Source of the DNA: Ruminococcus sp. UBA3280
GTDB taxonomy: Bacteria > Bacillota > Clostridia > Oscillospirales > Ruminococcaceae
DNA length: 11,115 nucleotides
Direction of reading: 5' to 3'
Assembly: GCA_002362175.1 (NCBI GenBank)
Contig: DETU01000074.1
Span: forward strand, 688 to 11,802
Made by a program: the position numbers and the translations under genes. This document shows, piece by piece, positions 7,385 to 11,115 of the stretch (the stretch's first letter is position 1; the number at the start of each line of letters is the position of its first letter). The notes under the pieces were generated by a model. The model had not been told where the DNA came from, searched no databases, and saw only the letters and a program-made list of their open reading frames with translations.

Positions 7385-9034
7385 ATGGATACAAGCAGAC
7401 TAAAAAGACTTGACAGTATGTTTGAAACCTTTTCTATTATTGCAGAGGGCAATTATGTTTATCTTTGTGATATGAAATACAATTATTCAAGATGGTCAAA
7501 AAGTGCGGTAGGTTATTTTAATCTGCCTGACAGATATATGCATGACGCAGGAACTATATGGGAAGAACATATTCACCCCGATGACCGTGAAAGTTATCGT
7601 AACAGTATAAATAAAATTTTTTCGGGACAGGACAAAGGGCATAATATGCAGTACCGTGTAAAATCTGCGGACGGAAATTATGTTGTATGTACGTGCAGAG
7701 GTGCAGTAATAAGAGACGAAAACGGTGAACCTGAATATTTTGCGGGTGCTATAAAAAACCACGGTTCATTGAGTTATATAGATACAATAACAGGTCTCAG
7801 AAGTCTTTACGGATTCTTTGACGACCTTAAAACACTTCTTTGGAAAAAAGCCAAAACCACCGCTGTAATAATAGGAATCACAGGTTTCTCAATTATAAAT
7901 GATGTTTACGGTTATAAATTCGGCAATAAGGTACTCAGAAAACTTTCAAATTTTATAAAGAATATTTTCGGAAATGCAGGTGCAGTATACCGCATGGACG
8001 GGACTAAATTCGCCATACTTACCCGTAACATGAACAAAGATGAAATTTCAGTCCTCTATAATGACTTACAGGAACAAGTTTCCCATACTTTTTTTATTGA
8101 AGAAGAAAGAATAAGTCTGTCACTCAATGCAGGGCTTATGATAATAGACGATTTTGACATTGCCAGTGAAACAGTATATTCATGCCTTAAATATGCATAT
8201 TATGAATCCAAAAACAGACGGCTCGGTGATATGGTGATATTTGAAAACATTCAGAATGATGACAATAAAAAATTCATTGAAAAACTGAATGTTATACGAA
8301 ACAGTGTAATTGAAAACTGTCAGGGGTTCTATCTTTGCTATCAGCCGATTATGTACGCCGATACCGAAAAACTGAAAGGCATGGAAGCACTCGTCCGCTG
8401 GAAAAATGAGAAATACGGAACTGTTCCGCCTGTTCAGTTTGTTCCCGTACTGGAACAGGACGTTTTGTTCCCCGAACTCGGAAAGTGGATTCTGCGACAG
8501 GCAATGACGGACGGAAAAATTTTTCTTGAAAAATACCCCGACTTTATTATGAATGTAAATATTTCATATGCACAGCTTGAAAGAAGTGATTTTGTTTCGG
8601 ACGTTTTCAGTCTTATTCAGGAAACGGGTTTCCCACCCGAAAATCTGTGTCTTGAAATAACGGAAAGATGCCGTCTTCTTGACATCGATATTTTAAATAA
8701 TATGTTCAGGAATTTCAGGGAACATGGTATAAAAATCGCCCTCGACGACTTCGGGACGGGATTTTCTTCACTCGGTGTTCTCCGTACACTCCCGATTGAT
8801 ACCGTTAAAATTGACAGGGAATTTGTCAAAGACATAGAAAAAAGTACTTCCGACCAGAATACAGTAAAATTCATATCTTCACTCGCAGGTGCTTTTTCGG
8901 CGGAAGTATGCGTAGAAGGCGTGGAAACTGCTCAGATGCGTGATTTTCTGCGTAAATATGGTATAAAAAGCTTTCAGGGATATTATTATTCAAAACCCAT
9001 TCCAATGGAAGAATTTATCAAAAAAGATTTCTGA
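7385..9034 (+). CDS. PAS - degenerate GGDEF - EAL protein, predicted c-di-GMP phosphodiesterase
   Basis: This 549-residue protein lacks a signal peptide or membrane segment and is predicted cytosolic. Residues about 20-125 form a PAS_3-type sensor (HIHPDDR at 62-68, YRVKSADGNYV at 90-100). Residues about 130-285 are a GGDEF domain whose signature is DGTKF (205-209); the acidic D and E of GGDEF are replaced by T and K, and the metal-binding DxD region reads GITGFS, so cyclase activity should be lost. Residues about 295-549 are an EAL domain with its catalytic set intact: E334 (EALVRW), N392, E424, D454/D455 (LDDFGTG), K475, E511/E514 (EGVE) and Q531. It should hydrolyse c-di-GMP to pGpG, with PAS and perhaps the dead GGDEF acting as input domains. 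The start is fixed by AAGGAGG seven bases upstream. It is monocistronic, with its own promoter and terminator. The PAS ligand is unknown. Confidence 0.92.
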   Translation: MDTSRLKRLDSMFETFSIIAEGNYVYLCDMKYNYSRWSKSAVGYFNLPDRYMHDAGTIWEEHIHPDDRESYRNSINKIFSGQDKGHNMQYRVKSADGNYVVCTCRGAVIRDENGEPEYFAGAIKNHGSLSYIDTITGLRSLYGFFDDLKTLLWKKAKTTAVIIGITGFSIINDVYGYKFGNKVLRKLSNFIKNIFGNAGAVYRMDGTKFAILTRNMNKDEISVLYNDLQEQVSHTFFIEEERISLSLNAGLMIIDDFDIASETVYSCLKYAYYESKNRRLGDMVIFENIQNDDNKKFIEKLNVIRNSVIENCQGFYLCYQPIMYADTEKLKGMEALVRWKNEKYGTVPPVQFVPVLEQDVLFPELGKWILRQAMTDGKIFLEKYPDFIMNVNISYAQLERSDFVSDVFSLIQETGFPPENLCLEITERCRLLDIDILNNMFRNFREHGIKIALDDFGTGFSSLGVLRTLPIDTVKIDREFVKDIEKSTSDQNTVKFISSLAGAFSAEVCVEGVETAQMRDFLRKYGIKSFQGYYYSKPIPMEEFIKKDF

Positions 9035-9039
9035 ATACG

Positions 9040-9071
9040 GTCTGTCGGATATTTGTTCCGACAGACTTTTT
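9040..9071 (+). terminator. rho-independent terminator of the PAS-GGDEF-EAL gene
   Basis: GTCTGTCGGA (9040-9049) pairs perfectly with TCCGACAGAC (9057-9066) around a 7-base loop and is followed at once by TTTTT (9067-9071). It begins five bases after the stop codon and separates this gene from the downstream operon. Confidence 0.92.
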
Positions 9072-9095
9072 ATATCATTTTGTAAAATATATCAG

Positions 9096-9112
9096 GCATT
9101 TCCCGAAAATGC
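9096..9112. repeat. short inverted repeat upstream of the main dyad
   Basis: GCATTT (9096-9101) is mirrored by AAATGC (9107-9112) around a 5-base centre. It directly adjoins the larger dyad at 9113-9144. It may be part of a composite control region or chance; no T-run follows it. Confidence 0.25.
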
Positions 9113-9144
9113 AACCATAATTAACATAAATGTTGATTATGGTT
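9113..9144. promoter_or_regulatory. 32-bp dyad, candidate operator of the XRE-AbrB/ABC operon
   Basis: AACCATAATTAACAT (9113-9127) and ATGTTGATTATGGTT (9130-9144) are inverted copies matching at 14 of 15 positions, around a 2-base centre. The dyad ends two bases before the -35 of the operon promoter and lies upstream of the predicted transcript start, so it should act as DNA rather than RNA. A related TTGACATAA lies over the -35 (9147-9155), 26 bases after TTAACATAA in the left arm. The likely binder is the regulator encoded just downstream; this is inference. Confidence 0.65.
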
Positions 9145-9146
9145 GG

Positions 9147-9175
9147 TTGACATAACATTCCGTAAACAGTATAAT
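9147..9175 (+). promoter_or_regulatory. consensus sigma-A promoter of the XRE-AbrB/ABC operon
   Basis: TTGACA (9147-9152) and TATAAT (9170-9175) are both perfect consensus hexamers with a 17-bp spacer. Transcription should begin near 9182, giving a leader of only about a dozen bases that is almost entirely ribosome site. So strong a promoter next to a large dyad suggests it is normally repressed. Confidence 0.85.
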
Positions 9176-9193
9176 TGAAATGAGGTGAAAATA

Positions 9194-9586
9194 ATGGGAA
9201 TACAGTTCAGCAAACTTAAAATATACCGCAAACAATATGGTTTTACACAGGAAGATATTGCCGGAAAACTCGGTGTATCACGTCAGGCGGTTGCAAAGTG
9301 GGAAAAAGGAGAATCGCTCCCCGACATAGAAAGTTGTATAAAACTTGCCGACCTTTATGAAACAACAGTTGATATGCTTTTGCGTGACATAGGAAAAGAA
9401 GAACATTCAAAAGACGGAAAACACGTTTTCGGAATATGCAAACTTAATGAAAAAGGTCAGATAACACTTCCTGCCGAATGTAGAAAAATTTTCAATATAA
9501 ATGCAGGCGATGCAATAATAGTACTCGGTGACGAAGAAAAAGGGATTGCCCTGATAAATGCGGGTAGCATCAAAGACAAGACTTAG
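9194..9586 (+). CDS. XRE-family helix-turn-helix / AbrB-like fusion regulator
   Basis: This 130-residue cytosolic DNA-binding protein has two domains. Residues about 6-65 are an XRE/Cro-type helix-turn-helix (GFTQEDIAGKLGVSRQAVAKWEKGE, shown in pieces: TQEDIAGKLGVSRQ then AVAKWEKG). Residues about 78-122 are a SpoVT/AbrB-like swapped-hairpin domain (LNEKGQITLPAECRKIF, then NINAGD). I chose ATG 9194: GAGGTG (9182-9187) lies six bases upstream. A GTG at 9185 in the same frame overlaps this ribosome site and is an unlikely start. It is first in an operon; the AGGAG of the ATPase gene begins within its TAG stop, so the two are tightly linked. It probably controls its own operon through the dyad at 9113-9144. 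Whether it represses or activates, and what signal it senses, cannot be read from the sequence. Confidence 0.9.
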   Translation: MGIQFSKLKIYRKQYGFTQEDIAGKLGVSRQAVAKWEKGESLPDIESCIKLADLYETTVDMLLRDIGKEEHSKDGKHVFGICKLNEKGQITLPAECRKIFNINAGDAIIVLGDEEKGIALINAGSIKDKT

Positions 9587-9595
9587 GAGTTTTTT

Positions 9596-10327
9596 ATGAA
9601 TATAATCGAAACAAAAAATCTCACAAAAAAATACGGCAACAAAACAGCGGTTGATTCTCTCAACCTCTCGGTAAAAGAAGGTGAACTTTTTGCACTTCTT
9701 GGAATAAACGGTGCAGGAAAGACAACAACTATCCGTATGCTTTCATGCCTTTCTTCCGCAACCTGCGGAGAGTCTTTTATAAACGGTCACAGTTGTACAA
9801 GAGAAAGCAATGAAGTAAAATCCGTTACGGGAATATCACCGCAGGACACATCAGTTGCGGAAAATCTTACAGTAAGGGAAAATCTTGAGTTTATCGCACA
9901 GATTTACGGTCTTGACAAAGAAAAAATCAAATCACGTACTGATGAAATGATTAGGCTTTTCAATATGCAGGAAACGGAAAATACACGTGCAAAAACCCTT
10001 TCAGGTGGCTGGCAGAGAAAGCTTTCAATAGCTATGGCACTTATTTCCGAACCTAAAGTTCTTTTTCTTGATGAGCCGACACTGGGACTTGATGTACTTG
10101 CACGTCGTGAATTATGGAAAACAATAGAGTCACTCAAAGGAAAAATAACAATAATTCTCACCACTCACTACATGGAAGAAGCAGAAGCATTGTCCGACCG
10201 TATCGCCATAATGATAAACGGAAAAATCTCCGCCATGGGAACACTTGCGGAAATTGAAGAAATATCGGGTAAAAAGGGTCTTGAAAATACATTTGTTGAA
10301 ATTGCTGAAAGGAACAGAAAAAAATGA
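9596..10327 (+). CDS. ABC transporter ATP-binding protein (ABC-2 / CcmA type)
   Basis: This 243-residue ATPase is of normal length for a stand-alone ABC-2 subunit. Visible motifs are Walker A (GINGAGKT, 36-43), the Q-loop (Q83), the signature LSGGW (135-139, W in place of the usual Q), Walker B (VLFLDE, 155-160), the D-loop GLD (164-166) and the switch His (H191). All catalytic residues are kept. It hydrolyses ATP at the inner face of the membrane to drive the permease encoded next. AGGAG (9585-9589), overlapping the stop of the regulator gene, lies six bases before the ATG. Its own stop overlaps the permease start by four bases (ATGA at 10324-10327), pointing to translational coupling. Related systems export drugs, peptides or lipids; the substrate here is unknown. 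Confidence 0.95.
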   Translation: MNIIETKNLTKKYGNKTAVDSLNLSVKEGELFALLGINGAGKTTTIRMLSCLSSATCGESFINGHSCTRESNEVKSVTGISPQDTSVAENLTVRENLEFIAQIYGLDKEKIKSRTDEMIRLFNMQETENTRAKTLSGGWQRKLSIAMALISEPKVLFLDEPTLGLDVLARRELWKTIESLKGKITIILTTHYMEEAEALSDRIAIMINGKISAMGTLAEIEEISGKKGLENTFVEIAERNRKK

Positions 10328-11094
10328 ACAGAATAAAAGCTTTTGCGTCAAGAAACATGAAAGAGATACTGCGTGAACCTCTCAGTTACATATTCTGTCT
10401 CGGATTTCCTATTGTAATGCTTATTGTAATGACCTGCGTAAACAACAGTATTCCGAAAGAATCGGGAATGACGATATTCAGGATAGATAACCTTTACGGC
10501 GGAATATCAGTATTTGGCCAAACTTTTATAATGCTGTTCACTGCTATCAGCGTATCAAAAGACCGTGAAGGAGCGTTTCTTGTAAGACTGTACGCATCAC
10601 CTATGAAACCGACCGATTTTATTGCAGGTTATATTATTCCGATGACCGTATTATCACTTATACAGAATATAATAACAGGTATTGCTTCCCTTGTCATCTC
10701 ACTCATAACAGAAACGGAAATAAATATCGGAGGTATGCTTATATCGTTCATTGTACTCATACCGTCAGCAGTTATGTTTATAGGATTCGGACTTTTATTC
10801 GGTTCACTGTTCAGCGAAAAATCCTCTCCTGCAATAAGTTCCGTAATAATATCACTGGGTTCATTTTTAGGCGGAATATGGTTTGATTCTGAAATGACAG
10901 GCGGTACGATACTTAAAATATGCAAATGTCTGCCGTTCTTCTACTGCACCAAATCCGCACGTTCTGCAACCTCTGTGAATTTCGGAAAAGAAGAATTTAT
11001 AATACCATTGATTATAGTAACAGTCTGTGCAGTTGTTATAAATATTATAGCATCATACTCATTTAGGACAAAAATGAAAGCCGATTTGTCATAA
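10324..11094 (+). CDS. ABC-2 type transporter permease
   Basis: This 256-residue integral membrane protein has about six predicted membrane segments (about 22-39, 58-78, 102-127, 136-161, 168-187 and 225-246), the usual topology of a one-domain ABC-2 permease. The cytosolic N-terminal stretch (ASRNMKEILREPL) and the segment after the second helix (SKDREGAFLVRLYASPM) match the family pattern of an amphipathic connector and the KExGTL-like loop. It would dimerise and pair with the upstream ATPase to form an exporter. The start overlaps the ATPase stop (ATGA), with AAAGGA (10308-10313) ten bases upstream. The gene is complete, ending 21 bases before the window edge; no terminator is seen before the edge, so the operon may continue. 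The substrate is unknown. Confidence 0.92.
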   Translation: MNRIKAFASRNMKEILREPLSYIFCLGFPIVMLIVMTCVNNSIPKESGMTIFRIDNLYGGISVFGQTFIMLFTAISVSKDREGAFLVRLYASPMKPTDFIAGYIIPMTVLSLIQNIITGIASLVISLITETEINIGGMLISFIVLIPSAVMFIGFGLLFGSLFSEKSSPAISSVIISLGSFLGGIWFDSEMTGGTILKICKCLPFFYCTKSARSATSVNFGKEEFIIPLIIVTVCAVVINIIASYSFRTKMKADLS

Positions 11095-11115
11095 TAAACA
11101 ATAATATCCCTTCTT

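Noticed and set aside
9113..9144. The 32-bp dyad as a terminator hairpin
   Set aside because: No T-run follows it, a perfect terminator already ends the upstream gene at 9040-9071, and it lies before the predicted start of the next transcript.
9185..9193. GTG at 9185 as the start of the XRE-AbrB gene
   Set aside because: It lies inside the GAGGTG ribosome site and has no site of its own; ATG 9194 has correct spacing.
1..11115. CRISPR arrays, insertion sequences, phage genes, tRNA or rRNA genes
   Set aside because: No regularly spaced direct repeats, transposase or integrase motifs, or tRNA-like folds were seen; the only tandem repeats are the LRR codons.

Overview
The window looks like the chromosome of a low-GC, fibre-degrading anaerobic Firmicute of the Ruminococcus type (R. 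flavefaciens-like). The main clue is a secreted leucine-rich-repeat protein ending in a type I dockerin, the module that plugs enzymes and adhesins into a cellulosome. A large secreted CotH-family protein, strong AAGGAGG-like ribosome sites and sigma-A promoters with extended -10 elements fit the same group. The genus assignment is inferred from these features, not from a marker gene.

Layout: (1) 1-1308, the 3' part of a beta-CASP metallo-beta-lactamase nuclease gene that starts outside the window. (2) 1481-4702, a 1073-residue exported BspA-type LRR protein with a C-terminal dockerin, behind its own strong promoter. (3) 4741-7173 on the minus strand, an exported lamin-tail / chitobiase-C-like / CotH kinase / InlB-B-repeat protein. 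It converges on the LRR gene, and the two share a bidirectional terminator at 4710-4740. (4) 7385-9034, a PAS / degenerate GGDEF / intact EAL protein, predicted to be a c-di-GMP phosphodiesterase, followed by a clear terminator. (5) 9194-11094, a three-gene operon: an XRE-AbrB fusion regulator, an ABC-2 type ATPase and its permease. It is read from a consensus promoter that abuts a 32-bp dyad.

The genes appear to form separate transcription units. The LRR-dockerin and CotH proteins are both exported and probably act at the cell surface or cellulosome, where CotH could modify extracellular partners; this is inference from adjacency and family. The EAL protein would lower c-di-GMP in response to a PAS-sensed cue. 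The last operon resembles an autoregulated export system of unknown substrate.

No RNA genes, mobile elements, CRISPR arrays or integrases were seen. The non-coding gaps (1309-1480, 4703-4740, 7174-7384, 9035-9193) are all under 300 bases and hold the promoters, terminators and dyads listed. Two observations stand out most. The CotH gene has a strong ribosome site placed for an AUA start codon. A near-perfect 15-bp inverted repeat sits just upstream of the -35 of the XRE-AbrB/ABC operon.
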